7,761 nt of DNA from Desulfovibrionaceae bacterium (GTDB taxonomy: Bacteria > Desulfobacterota > Desulfovibrionia > Desulfovibrionales > Desulfovibrionaceae), in assembly GCA_030539415.1 (NCBI GenBank), contig JAUNSE010000083.1, positions 1-7,761 on the forward strand, read 5' to 3'. Shown piece by piece: positions 1 to 6,389 of the stretch (positions within the stretch are counted from its first letter, which is position 1; the number at the start of each line of letters is the position of its first letter). The position numbers were made by a program, and so were the translations under genes. Under the pieces are notes generated by a model. It was not told the DNA's origin and did not search any database. It worked only from the letters and a program-made list of their open reading frames with translations.

Positions 1-2
1 CC

Positions 3-692
3 ACCTACGGCCTGGCCGACGGCAAGGAAGCCGTGTTCAAGGTCGTGAAGACCACCGGCAACTACTACGGATCGAGCTTCCCCGTGCATGTCGGCTCGAG
101 CATCTCCAATGCCGCCTCCGACGGCTCCCTCGTGAAGGGCTCGAAGCAGCCCGCCGGCCACACCGTGCCCGACGAGGACAACAACCTCTCCCGCTTCGAC
201 TACGGCAACAACGTCTCCAGCGTGGGCCGCACCTTCGTGGTGGTCGACCGCATCGACGAGGACAACAACGTCCATGTGCGCGAGCTCGGCACGGACAGCA
301 CGACGGACATCTACATGTCCGCCACCGATCCCGTGTCCGGCACCTACGCCAACGGCGCCCACTTCATGATCGGCGAGGCCAAGGTGGAGGTCAGCTCCAT
401 CGGCAAGGACAGCTGCGTCGTGTCCATCATCGACAAGACCGGCCAGGCCGTCACCAAGAAGCTCTACATCGACTCCCGCAACGCGAAATGGCTCGTGCAG
501 TCCATGGTCGAGCGCGACAAGTGCTACCTTGTCTCCGCCGACGGGGCCACGCTTGTCCATCTCGACATCCGCCCCGGCAATCCGTTCAATGACGGCCGGG
601 TCAATCTTGTCGCCTACACAGATGTCATCGACGTGCAGAACGGCAGCGACTGGGTCACGGACCCCCGCTTCCTGGCGCGTCCCGAGACCTGA
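3..692 (+). CDS. 3' portion of an unrecognised protein, N-terminus outside the window
   Basis: The frame is open from the first complete codon (position 3), so the gene starts upstream; the internal GTG and ATG codons are not credible starts. About 229 residues are visible, ending ..RFLARPET before TGA at 690-692. The chain is Asp-, Asn-, Val- and Gly-rich and alternates short hydrophobic beta-strand-like stretches with polar turns (DEDNN occurs twice), with few cysteines and no transmembrane segment. This looks like a beta-rich, possibly surface-exposed or secreted protein. I do not recognise the family. Codon choice is strongly biased (GTC, CTC, GGC, AAC, GAC, TCC), which suggests high expression. 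The same frame continues after the stop to 1004, so the true C-terminus may lie there. It could also be a structural or phage-type protein; nothing here decides. Confidence 0.75.
   Translation, partial: TYGLADGKEAVFKVVKTTGNYYGSSFPVHVGSSISNAASDGSLVKGSKQPAGHTVPDEDNNLSRFDYGNNVSSVGRTFVVVDRIDEDNNVHVRELGTDSTTDIYMSATDPVSGTYANGAHFMIGEAKVEVSSIGKDSCVVSIIDKTGQAVTKKLYIDSRNAKWLVQSMVERDKCYLVSADGATLVHLDIRPGNPFNDGRVNLVAYTDVIDVQNGSDWVTDPRFLARPET
690..692 (+). other. In-frame TGA interrupting a longer reading frame (nonsense mutation or recoded codon)
   Basis: The reading frame ending here stays open for 104 more codons, from 693 to the TAG at 1002-1004. The residues after the TGA read ATCTYPHEI, so a Cys codon (TGC or TGT) in place of TGA would create a CATC, that is CxxC, motif. 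A selenocysteine would give UxxC. A weak stem with a bulged T can be drawn at about 702-724, but its loop lacks the GGU-type sequence typical of bacterial SECIS elements. A recent nonsense mutation, or a sequencing error, is at least as likely. Confidence 0.5.
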
Positions 693-719
693 GCCACCTG
701 CACCTATCCGCACGAGATC

Positions 720-1004
720 ATGGTCGCCAACAAGGAGGCGATCGTTCTTGACGGAGCCAGCAACGTGTTTGCTGGTCCTGACGAGCAGTTCAAAATCGTT
801 ATCGATGAATTTGACGGCACGACGGTGAAGGCCTGGCATGTGGAAACCGCGAAAGCAAAGACCGGAAACCTCGCCACTCGTGCCCAGGGCAAGAATATCG
901 ACCTGGTGATAGGCAAGGCGTGCCGCTCAACTGTTCACTTCATCAGCCGCTGGTACGGCAAGATGTATGACGAACAGCTGAAGGGCATGGATGTTTTCAA
1001 GTAG
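720..1004 (+). CDS. In-frame C-terminal continuation of the preceding gene, or a separate 94-residue hypothetical protein
   Basis: This frame is open from just after the TGA at 690-692 and ends at TAG 1002-1004, right before a strong terminator. Its first ATG is at 720, but no good Shine-Dalgarno site precedes it (only a GAG-like match), which argues against independent translation. The protein has an alternating hydrophobic/polar pattern (EQFKIVIDEFDGTTVKAW) like the upstream part, so it looks like the last domain of the same protein. Codon choice is a little looser here (GTT, TTT, GAA, AAA occur) than in the upstream half. I do not recognise the family. If the TGA is a mutation, positions 3-1004 are one broken gene; if it is recoded, they are one intact gene. 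Confidence 0.5.
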   Translation: MVANKEAIVLDGASNVFAGPDEQFKIVIDEFDGTTVKAWHVETAKAKTGNLATRAQGKNIDLVIGKACRSTVHFISRWYGKMYDEQLKGMDVFK

Positions 1005-1034
1005 CATCGTCCAGCTGACCCAAGATCAGCGTCC

Positions 1035-1070
1035 GGGCACGGGGATTCTGCGGTTCCCGTGCCCTTTTTT
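1035..1070 (+). terminator. Strong Rho-independent terminator
   Basis: A perfect 9-bp stem (GGGCACGGG at 1035-1043 with CCCGTGCCC at 1056-1064) closes a 12-nt loop and is followed directly by six T (1065-1070). It lies 30 bp after the TAG at 1004. It therefore ends the transcript carrying both the part before the TGA and the part after it, consistent with a single transcription unit. Confidence 0.93.
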
Positions 1071-1268
1071 GCGCTCTTCTGCATCCTGTCTCGTGCCCTG
1101 CGTGGGGCTGCGCGGTCTCGGGGCAGGGCGGTGTCCGCTTGTCCCGGCCGCGCTTTCGGTGTAGAGAGCCCCGGCCGGGCGGATGCCGCGTCCGGTCCCT
1201 TTGCGCCGTGTTTTCCGCACCATCCGCGGGGGCGGCGCGAACCACTGACCTGATTTCGGAGCGCGTTC
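1071..1268. other. Non-coding gap upstream of the transporter gene
   Basis: This GC-rich spacer lies between the terminator and the transporter. A promoter must lie here or nearby, but I see only a weak candidate: TTGTCC at 1139-1144 with TAGAGA at 1162-1167, which keeps 17-bp spacing but has a poor -10. A ribosome binding site, GGAG at 1258-1261, sits 7 nt before the ATG at 1269. Nothing else stands out. Confidence 0.4.
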
Positions 1269-2183
1269 ATGACGGATCAGACCAAAGCCTTCTGCTGCGC
1301 CGGGCTCACCATTCTCGCGTGGTCCACGGTGTCCACGGCCTTCAAGGTGGCCCTGGCCTCGCTCAGCCCCATGCAGCTCATCTATGTCAGCATGGGCGTG
1401 GCGGCGCTCTTTCTCGCCGGCATTGTCCTCGTCCGCCGCGAATTTGCCGTCTTCCGCTCACTCGACCGCCGCCAGTGGCGCTCGGGCGCGGTGCTCGGCC
1501 TGGTCATCTGGCTCTACTACACGCTGCTCTTCGTGGCCTACGACCATCTGCCCGCGCAGATAGCCCAGCCCGTCAACAATACCTGGGCGCTCATGCTGGC
1601 CCTCATGGCCTGCGTCTTCCTGCATCAGAAAATCACCCTGCGGGAGTTCGCCTGGATGCTCTTCGCCTATTCGGGGGTGCTGGTCATCACCTCCGGGGCC
1701 GGGGGCTCGCTAGGGCCCCTGCATCCGCTGGGCCTTGCCTGCGTCATCGCGAGCACGGTACTCTACGCCCTGTACTGGATACTCAACACAAAAAGCGGCC
1801 TGCCGGGCCTGCACGGCCTCGTCATCTGCTTCGCGGCGGCCTTTGTGCTGGCGGCGGCCACTCTTGTGGTGCGCGGCGAGCCGCTGACCATGCCCCTGCG
1901 ACCCTTCCTCGGCGGCGCCTATGTGGGCCTGTTCGAGCTGGCCATTCCCTTCGTGCTCTGGGGCGCTGCCCTGCGCCTCGCCTCCTCGGTCGCCCGCATC
2001 TCCACGCTTCCCTTTCTCGTTCCCTTCCTGGCGCTCTTCTGGATAAGCCTGGTCCTTGGCGAGCCCATAGCCTGGACCACGGTGCTGGGCCTTGTCCTCA
2101 TCGTCTCCGGCACCATCATGCAGCAGCGGGCCGCCGCCCGCCGCGGCGGCACAAAGGAGAACGCGGACGGGAAGAAGAACTGA
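1269..2183 (+). CDS. DMT superfamily (EamA-type) inner-membrane transporter
   Basis: The predicted protein has 304 residues and about ten hydrophobic helices (roughly 8-28, 34-55, 72-92, 98-118, 123-143, 153-173, 182-202, 212-235, 242-262 and 267-287). They form two five-helix halves, the duplicated EamA architecture. An early AWSTVSTAFKVAL segment and a late LGEPIAWTTVLGLVLIVSG segment match the signature ends of the EamA repeats. The basic C-terminal tail fits a cytoplasmic end. Family members export or exchange small metabolites such as amino acids, but the substrate cannot be read from sequence. The start is the ATG at 1269, supported by GGAG 7 nt upstream. Arginine codons are mainly CGC/CGG. 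The gene stands alone and converges on the minus-strand secreted-protein gene. Confidence 0.93.
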   Translation: MTDQTKAFCCAGLTILAWSTVSTAFKVALASLSPMQLIYVSMGVAALFLAGIVLVRREFAVFRSLDRRQWRSGAVLGLVIWLYYTLLFVAYDHLPAQIAQPVNNTWALMLALMACVFLHQKITLREFAWMLFAYSGVLVITSGAGGSLGPLHPLGLACVIASTVLYALYWILNTKSGLPGLHGLVICFAAAFVLAAATLVVRGEPLTMPLRPFLGGAYVGLFELAIPFVLWGAALRLASSVARISTLPFLVPFLALFWISLVLGEPIAWTTVLGLVLIVSGTIMQQRAAARRGGTKENADGKKN

Positions 2184-2237
2184 CGGACCCGGCCGGATCC
2201 GATCTGACAGCGGCACAGCCGGCGCGGACAAATGAAA

Positions 2238-2280
2238 GGGGCGCGAAAATCCTCATGATTTCCGCGCCCTGACGATTTTT
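2238..2280 (+). terminator. Bidirectional intrinsic terminator between convergent genes
   Basis: GGGGCGCG (2238-2245) pairs with CGCGCCCT (2263-2270), using one G-T pair. After one A/C mismatch the stem continues as AAATC (2247-2251) with GATTT (2257-2261), closing a 5-nt loop. On the plus strand five T follow at 2276-2280 after a short gap. On the minus strand the hairpin is followed by a T-rich stretch (complement of 2231-2237). It can therefore end both the transporter gene and the minus-strand gene that stops at 2319. Confidence 0.8.
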
Positions 2281-2318
2281 CAAGGGGCTTCCCGAGCCCT
2301 GTCGTTTCTTTCGGACGG

Positions 2319-3509
2319 CTAGAGGCGGCCCTGCTCGAGACGGTATCTGCCGGCAAAGCGGAAGCCGGGCGGGCAGTTCTGTGCGGCCGGCGTGCCCTCG
2401 TACATGAGATAGAGCTCGTCGCCGGCAAAGAGGGCGTAGAAGTCGGCCGCATTGTCGTGCCGCACCGTATGCCAGCCCCGGGATCCGGCCTTCTCCGCGC
2501 TTCCCCTGAAGACGCAGGAGCCTGCGCCGTGCGTGAAGCCCTCGAGAACAAAGCCGCCGTCCTTCAGGGTCACGCGGACCTCGCCCCGATCATTTGCATA
2601 GGTGCCGGCCTGCGGCGCGTGGGCGACATTGCGCAGGAGCGTTTCGGCGCGGGCCATGCGGGCCAGGCCCAGCGACTGCGCGCGGCGGATCCCGTCGGGC
2701 ATGGCGGCGAATTTCGCGCCGAACCTCTCGGCATCGGCGGCGAGGCCGCTTTTGAGCCAGAGGTCCTGATCGGCTTCGAGCTTCGCCAGATCCCCCTCGC
2801 GCGCGTGCTCCCTGGCCGCCTGCCAGGAGGCGTCCAGAAGGAGTGCCGCGGCGTCCGCGGCCGGGCTCTGCCAGACGGTCTCGCGCTCAAGACGCGCGCG
2901 GACGGAGGGAGAAGGCTGCGCGGGGCGGCTTGTCAGCGTGGCCGCGTCAAGAGCGACGCAGCCGTTCTCGTGGCGCACGAAGTCGGCGGTGACAAGCACG
3001 CGGCGGCCCGCCTCGAGCAGGGACTGCAGTCTGCGGCCCGAGCGGTCGTCCCCCAGAATCCAGATTCTGCGTCCGGAGTCCGTCAGAAGGACAAGGCCGT
3101 CATTGCCGCTGCCGGCCCGCTGGCGCTCCACCACGCCGTGCAGGGTGGCGCTCTGCCGCTCTGTGACGCGGCTGCCCGCGGGCTCTGCGGCGGGGCCGCG
3201 GTCCTCGAGAGGCGGAAGGCGCAGGGTCTGCTCCTTCCCGTCCTTCTCCGGCGAGATTTTGTCGATGGTCCGCCTCGCGGCCTGGCCGGCCCTGTCGGCA
3301 AGGTCCGAACCCTTCTCCTTCGCCGAGTCCATGAGTTCGGAGCCGGTCTCCTTCGCGGACTGCATGAGACTGGAACCTTTCTCCTTTGCGGAGTCCATGA
3401 CCTCGGAGCCGGTCTCGCGCAGCGAGTCCAGCAGTCCGGCATGGGCAGCGGCCGGGCAGGCCAGAAGGGCAAGCAGGGCCGGCACAAGCAGGCAGTGTCT
3501 GGGTGTCAT
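2319..3509 (-). CDS. Secreted/periplasmic protein with four 11-residue repeats and a possible LprI-like region
   Basis: The predicted protein has 396 residues. Residues 1-24 form a clear Sec signal peptide: basic start, Leu/Ala-rich core and a likely AHA cleavage site. Residues 28-71 hold four tandem 11-residue repeats of the type DSAKEKGSxLM, predicted to be amphipathic helix. A basic/acidic linker follows, then a beta-rich segment at about 118-195 (LVLLTDSGRRIWILGDD). A helical region at about 235-295 contains KLEADQDLWLKSG, which recalls the Q-x-W-L motif of LprI/DUF1311 proteins; this link is weak. The C-terminal domain (about 300-390) is beta-rich with two cysteines (332 and 379) that could form a periplasmic disulphide. 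The start ATG (3507-3509 on this strand) has a GGGGGAG ribosome site close upstream. The function is unknown; a cell-envelope role is an inference from secretion. Confidence 0.82.
   Translation of the reverse strand: MTPRHCLLVPALLALLACPAAAHAGLLDSLRETGSEVMDSAKEKGSSLMQSAKETGSELMDSAKEKGSDLADRAGQAARRTIDKISPEKDGKEQTLRLPPLEDRGPAAEPAGSRVTERQSATLHGVVERQRAGSGNDGLVLLTDSGRRIWILGDDRSGRRLQSLLEAGRRVLVTADFVRHENGCVALDAATLTSRPAQPSPSVRARLERETVWQSPAADAAALLLDASWQAAREHAREGDLAKLEADQDLWLKSGLAADAERFGAKFAAMPDGIRRAQSLGLARMARAETLLRNVAHAPQAGTYANDRGEVRVTLKDGGFVLEGFTHGAGSCVFRGSAEKAGSRGWHTVRHDNAADFYALFAGDELYLMYEGTPAAQNCPPGFRFAGRYRLEQGRL
3297..3428 (-). repeat. Four tandem 33-bp repeats coding an 11-residue motif
   Basis: Within the secreted-protein gene, four consecutive 33-bp units encode DSLRETGSEVM, DSAKEKGSSLM, QSAKETGSELM and DSAKEKGSDLA. 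Units 2 and 4 carry EKGS and units 1 and 3 carry ETGS, suggesting that a 66-bp pair was duplicated. The 11-residue period is typical of amphipathic, surface- or lipid-associating helices. The repeat number could vary by slippage or recombination. Confidence 0.9.
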
Positions 3510-3750
3510 CTCTCTCCCCCGTCGTGTGAAAATGCGCCGATGCGGCGCTCTTTGGCGCCGTCATCCGCTGTCAATGCAGTACGGGCGATTGGCCGGGATT
3601 GCAAGCGCAAAGTATGGCGCTGGACCGTCGGACGACGGGGCCGGGCGGAGAAGTTGAAACGGGCTGCCCTTACGAGCGGCTGCCGGGAGAAAAACATCGT
3701 CATGATGGATGCACGGGGTTCATTTTGCGTCTGCGCCGTCCTTCAATCCT

Positions 3751-3778
3751 TTGACATCATTTTGCTGCTTGCAAAATG
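3751..3778 (+). promoter_or_regulatory. Candidate sigma-70 promoter with an overlapping inverted repeat, for the defence operon
   Basis: TTGACA (3751-3756) is a perfect -35 box. The best -10 is CAAAAT (3772-3777, 4 of 6 matches) at a short 15-bp spacing, or AAAATG one base later. A perfect 8-bp inverted repeat, CATTTTGC (3758-3765) and GCAAAATG (3771-3778) with a 5-nt spacer, fills the region between -35 and -10, a typical place for a repressor operator. A third half-site, CATTTTGC, lies at 3721-3728. The start site would be near 3784, giving a leader of about 130 nt. Confidence 0.5.
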
Positions 3779-3858
3779 CCGGCAAATATGAGAACCAAGG
3801 ACGTCACGTCCGATTTGGACATGAAGTCGAACATAAACCTGGGCGTGCGCATCTTGCA

Positions 3859-3870
3859 GCGGGGCCCCGC
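3859..3870. promoter_or_regulatory. 12-bp perfect GC palindrome in the operon leader
   Basis: GCGGGGCCCCGC is a perfect palindrome without spacer, 47 bp before the ATPase start and downstream of the candidate promoter. It could bind a dimeric regulator or be chance in GC-rich DNA. No T-run follows, so it is not a terminator. Confidence 0.3.
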
Positions 3871-3917
3871 ACAGGCAAAAAGGCCCGGAACAGCATGACA
3901 GAAAAGCGGAGAAATGG

Positions 3918-5066
3918 ATGAAACTATCCGGCATAACGATTAAAAACTACAGAGCGCTGGAGGATGTCAGGCTGACCTTCAACAGCGGCATGAATGTCAT
4001 CTACGGTCGAAACGGCATGGGCAAGAGCAGCGTCATCGACCTGCTGGGCTTCTTTCTGGCAGGTCTCGAGGGCGCGGCGCAGGAGGAAAGGGCGCGGGAG
4101 CTTGTCCATGGCTGCAGGGACATTTCGCGGGAAATCAGCGTCCTGGCCGCCACGGATCAGGGCGCGAAGACCAGAATTTCCATCGAGCCCGGCACGGGCA
4201 GGGTCACGGTGCAGGGGACGGCGAGGCTTCCCATCCGGCATCTGTCCTTCACCGGCGGCATGACAGCGCAGTCAGCCCCGGAAAACGGGGGCCGTTCCGG
4301 CTCCGGCGGCCTCCGCGGATCGTCCGTCGGGCGCCGCGTGAACCTTGCCAGAGTCAAGGAGAGGATGCACTGCGCCCAGCTCGCCGCCCGTTGCGGCGGC
4401 GCGCGGGGACGCCGCGTTCCCGAGGCGCCCTTCAGACGGAAGATGGGCGAGGCGCTGCACAGGCTGGACGCCGGCTTCGGCGGCGTCAGAGTCGAGAGCG
4501 GGGAAGGGGGCAAGCGCCTCCTGGTGGAGAAGAACGGCGTCTTTCTGGACGCGGAGCGGGACCTCTCCTCAGGCGAGCTGCTGGCCGTGGGCCTTCTGGC
4601 CGAAATCTGCTGCGAGGCCTGCGCCGGTCCCGGCAGGGGGGACCTTGTCGTGCTGGTGGACGAGATCGACATCAGCCTGCATCCGCAGTGGCAGGTGCGC
4701 ATGGCGGCCATACTGCGCGAGTTCTTTCCCGAGGTGCAGTTTGTCATGACCAGCCACTCGCCCTTCGTCTGGTCGGGCATGAACAGGGAGGAGGTGGTCT
4801 GGCTGGACGCCGGCGATGACGGACGCGTCTATCAGCGGCCGGCCGGATCGGCCAGGGGCGAGAGCCTGGAGGGCATCGCGACGCACTATTTCGGTCTCGA
4901 TGCCTATGACAGCGCCTTTCTGCTGGATCTGCACAAGGTGGACGTGCTCATCGAACTCGGCGACGGCCCCGCGGCCAGACAGGCGGCGGACGCGCTGGCG
5001 AAGCGCTACGGCGGCGTGGAGCTTGTCTCCATGCTGGAGTTCCGCATGAGGCTGAGGGGCCTGTGA
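3918..5066 (+). CDS. ptuA-like: PtuA-like SMC/ABC-type ATPase (Septu / retron-associated AAA family)
   Basis: The predicted protein has 382 residues. The N-terminus (MKLSGITIKNYRALEDVRL) is the first beta-strand pattern of SMC/RecF/AAA_15 ATPases. Walker A is GRNGMGKS at 30-37. The ABC signature-like motif is LSSGE at 216-220. Walker B is LVVLVDE at 243-249, followed by DISLHPQWQ (251-259), and the switch histidine lies in TSHSPF (278-283, His280). The C-terminus (about 300-382) carries an HYFGLDAYDSAFL region as in PtuA-type proteins. The set looks catalytically complete. The middle is compact: residues 113-140 are a Gly/Ser/Arg-rich linker where relatives often have a longer insert. In Septu, PtuA binds ATP and assembles with the PtuB nuclease. 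The ATG start has GGAG 6 nt upstream. The stop overlaps the next start by 4 bp. A general OLD-like or RecF-like ATPase is the alternative, but the HNH neighbours favour PtuA. Confidence 0.85.
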   Translation: MKLSGITIKNYRALEDVRLTFNSGMNVIYGRNGMGKSSVIDLLGFFLAGLEGAAQEERARELVHGCRDISREISVLAATDQGAKTRISIEPGTGRVTVQGTARLPIRHLSFTGGMTAQSAPENGGRSGSGGLRGSSVGRRVNLARVKERMHCAQLAARCGGARGRRVPEAPFRRKMGEALHRLDAGFGGVRVESGEGGKRLLVEKNGVFLDAERDLSSGELLAVGLLAEICCEACAGPGRGDLVVLVDEIDISLHPQWQVRMAAILREFFPEVQFVMTSHSPFVWSGMNREEVVWLDAGDDGRVYQRPAGSARGESLEGIATHYFGLDAYDSAFLLDLHKVDVLIELGDGPAARQAADALAKRYGGVELVSMLEFRMRLRGL

Positions 5067-5710
5067 ACTGCTTCAAGACCGCCGGCGGCCGCGGATTCTA
5101 CATCGGCCACATTCAGAGCCGGAAGGGACGGGCGTACGCCGGACTGAGTGTCAGGCAGAAGAGGGCGCTGCACAATGTCCTGCTGCAGGAGCAGGGATGC
5201 GTCTGCTGCTACTGCGGCGCGCCGCTCGGCATGGTGAAGCATGGCAGGGTGAGGCAGGGCCTGCTGCGGAGCAACAGGCCGGGCAATGTCCGCGTCGCCC
5301 ATCCCAGGCCCCGGGATCCGGCGATGGACTATGACAACATCTGCCTGTCCTGCGCCGCAGGGCCCGGAGAGGAGCCGCACTGCGCGGCCAGTCAGGGCGG
5401 GCGCGCCCTGCCGGTCAGTCCCGCGCAGGCGGACTGCCTCTCCTTCTTCGCCTTCGGCACGGACGGCAGCATCTATCCCAATCCGAACAGAACGGCGCAG
5501 GAGCAGGAGATGGCGCGGGAGACCATAGAAATCCTCGGCCTCGACAGCAAAGGTCTCAGGCAGAAGAGGGCGGCGATCCTGAAATACGTGCATCAGTGCC
5601 TGCTCGGTGACAGAGGCTTTCTCAGTCGCCTGACGCGCCGGGACGGCAGCAGCTGCCATCTGCCATTCTATTTCGCGGCACTGTCCTATTACGGCAGGAG
5701 GAAAGCATGA
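5063..5710 (+). CDS. PtuB-like HNH nuclease family protein, copy 1 (diverged)
   Basis: The predicted protein has 215 residues and starts at GTG 5063. The GTGA overlap with the ATPase stop and GAGG-type ribosome site just upstream imply translational coupling. The layout is that of TIGR02646/PtuB-like proteins: a zinc knuckle C48-x2-C51, then NVRVAHPRP (His80), DYDNICLSC (Asn92, Cys97), HC (Cys107), DC (Cys125), a SIYPNPN segment and a C-terminal ETIEILGL..LRQKR helix pair. Members are predicted metal-dependent HNH endonucleases acting with the ATPase. Compared with copies 2 and 3 it lacks the N-terminal CPPWL motif (RGFYI instead) and the LKPQS-type sequence after the HNH His. It also has Ala108 where they have Asp (HCD to HCA) and a shorter stretch before DYDN. 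It may be less active or have a specialised role. Confidence 0.8.
   Translation: MNCFKTAGGRGFYIGHIQSRKGRAYAGLSVRQKRALHNVLLQEQGCVCCYCGAPLGMVKHGRVRQGLLRSNRPGNVRVAHPRPRDPAMDYDNICLSCAAGPGEEPHCAASQGGRALPVSPAQADCLSFFAFGTDGSIYPNPNRTAQEQEMARETIEILGLDSKGLRQKRAAILKYVHQCLLGDRGFLSRLTRRDGSSCHLPFYFAALSYYGRRKA
5446..5489 (+). repeat. Block in HNH copy 1 identical to 6123-6166 in copy 2
   Basis: These 44 nt, coding for the FAFGTDGSIYPNPN segment, match 6123-6166 base for base. The 16 or so bases just before differ at only one or two positions. The rest of the two genes is clearly more diverged. This marks a tandem duplication with strong local constraint or gene conversion. Confidence 0.85.
5696..5701 (+). 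promoter_or_regulatory. Strong Shine-Dalgarno site for HNH copy 2
   Basis: AGGAGG ends 5 nt before the ATG at 5707 and lies inside the 3' end of copy 1. The ATG overlaps the copy 1 stop (ATGA), so copy 2 is probably well translated by both coupling and fresh initiation. The matching position at the 3' end of copy 2 reads GGCCGGAG and is weaker. Confidence 0.8.
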
Positions 5711-6387
5711 ACAGCATCACCAAGAAGCACTGCCCGCCGTGGCTGAGCGACATCAGAAAGACGAATCCGGAGAGGACCTATGGCAGTCTGAGCACGGTGC
5801 AGAGAAAGAAGCTCCGCGCGGCCCTGATCGAGGAGCAGGGCTATGTCTGCTGCTTCTGCGGCGACGCTCTGGGCATGATCGACGGACGCCTCGGGGTCGA
5901 CCAGGGGCCGGTGACCGGCCTGAACCACAATATCCGCATCGCCCATCTCAAGCCGCAGAGCGCCGCGCCGGATCTGACGCTGGACTATGACAACATGTGC
6001 GCGTCCTGCGAGTCCGGAGGAGGGAAGAACGGCAGGGGCGTGAAGGGCGAAAAGCACTGCGACCTGCGGCAGGGCGACCGCTTTCTGCCTGTCGAGCCCA
6101 CGCAGGAGGACTGCCTCTCCTACTTCGCCTTCGGCACGGACGGCAGCATCTATCCCAATCCGAACAAATCGGAGAGCGAGCAGGAGAAGGCGCGCGAGAC
6201 CATTGAAATCCTCGGCCTGAACAGCGAGGATCTCAGACAGAAGCGGGTGGCGGTCGTGAAGCACGTGCATCAGTGCCTGCTGAAGGATCGCTCCTTTCTG
6301 AACAGGATCGCCGCGAGAAACGAACTTGGCTGCCACATGCCCTTCTATTTCGCCGCGCTGTCCTATTACGGCCGGAGCCGGACCTGA
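5707..6387 (+). CDS. ptuB-like: PtuB-like HNH nuclease family protein, copy 2 (best conserved)
   Basis: The predicted protein has 226 residues. Landmarks: N-terminal CPPWL (9-13), EEQGYVCCFC with zinc knuckle C48-x2-C51, IRIAHLKPQS with the HNH His80, LDYDNMCASC (Asn96, Cys101), KHCD (117-119), DC (135-136), and FAFGTDGSIYPN. A long helical C-terminus begins at ETIEILGL. C48, C51 and His80 fall at exactly the same residue numbers as in copy 1. The HNH His is preceded by Ala; from memory many relatives have Glu there. All expected metal and catalytic positions otherwise look present, so this is the likeliest main nuclease partner of the ATPase. A block of 44 nt is identical to copy 1. The stop TGA is at 6385-6387, followed by a hairpin-bearing gap before copy 3. 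Confidence 0.85.
   Translation: MNSITKKHCPPWLSDIRKTNPERTYGSLSTVQRKKLRAALIEEQGYVCCFCGDALGMIDGRLGVDQGPVTGLNHNIRIAHLKPQSAAPDLTLDYDNMCASCESGGGKNGRGVKGEKHCDLRQGDRFLPVEPTQEDCLSYFAFGTDGSIYPNPNKSESEQEKARETIEILGLNSEDLRQKRVAVVKHVHQCLLKDRSFLNRIAARNELGCHMPFYFAALSYYGRSRT
6123..6166 (+). repeat. Block in HNH copy 2 identical to 5446-5489 in copy 1
   Basis: Partner of the repeat in copy 1, a direct repeat 677 bp apart. Recombination between the two would fuse copies 1 and 2 in frame, so the tandem array can contract. Confidence 0.85.
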
Positions 6388-6389
6388 TG

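Larger units (their letters stand above)
3510..3917. other. Divergent non-coding region between the secreted-protein gene and the ATPase operon
   Basis: About 400 bp without a credible gene. The half next to the minus-strand gene is GC-rich and holds a 6-bp inverted repeat (CGGCGC 3543-3548, GCGCCG 3555-3560). It also holds TGTCAA at 3569-3574, a perfect TTGACA on the minus strand, but without a good -10. The half next to the operon is A/T-richer around 3720-3790 and holds the candidate promoter and half-sites listed separately. A 12-bp palindrome lies at 3859-3870. The lower GC at 3700-3840 contrasts with both flanking genes. Confidence 0.6.

Noticed and set aside
690..740. A convincing bacterial SECIS element after the TGA
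   Set aside because: The best stem (about 702-724, with a bulged T) has a C-rich loop start and no GGU-type apical sequence; the GGTC at 722-725 is not in a stable loop.
1139..2272. 377-residue plus-strand open frame overlapping the transporter
   Set aside because: Arg/His/Pro-rich translation in another frame of the EamA transporter gene, which has the real helices and a ribosome site.
2457..3791. 444-residue plus-strand open frame opposite the secreted-protein gene
   Set aside because: It is antisense to a gene with a signal peptide, repeats and a good ribosome site. Its translation lacks any domain and runs into the A/T-rich regulatory region.
3895..3921. Eight-residue leader peptide (MTEKRRNG) whose TGA overlaps the ATPase ATG
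   Set aside because: The overlap (ATGA) is suggestive of coupling, but the ribosome site before 3895 is poor and the ATPase has its own GGAG. Probably chance.
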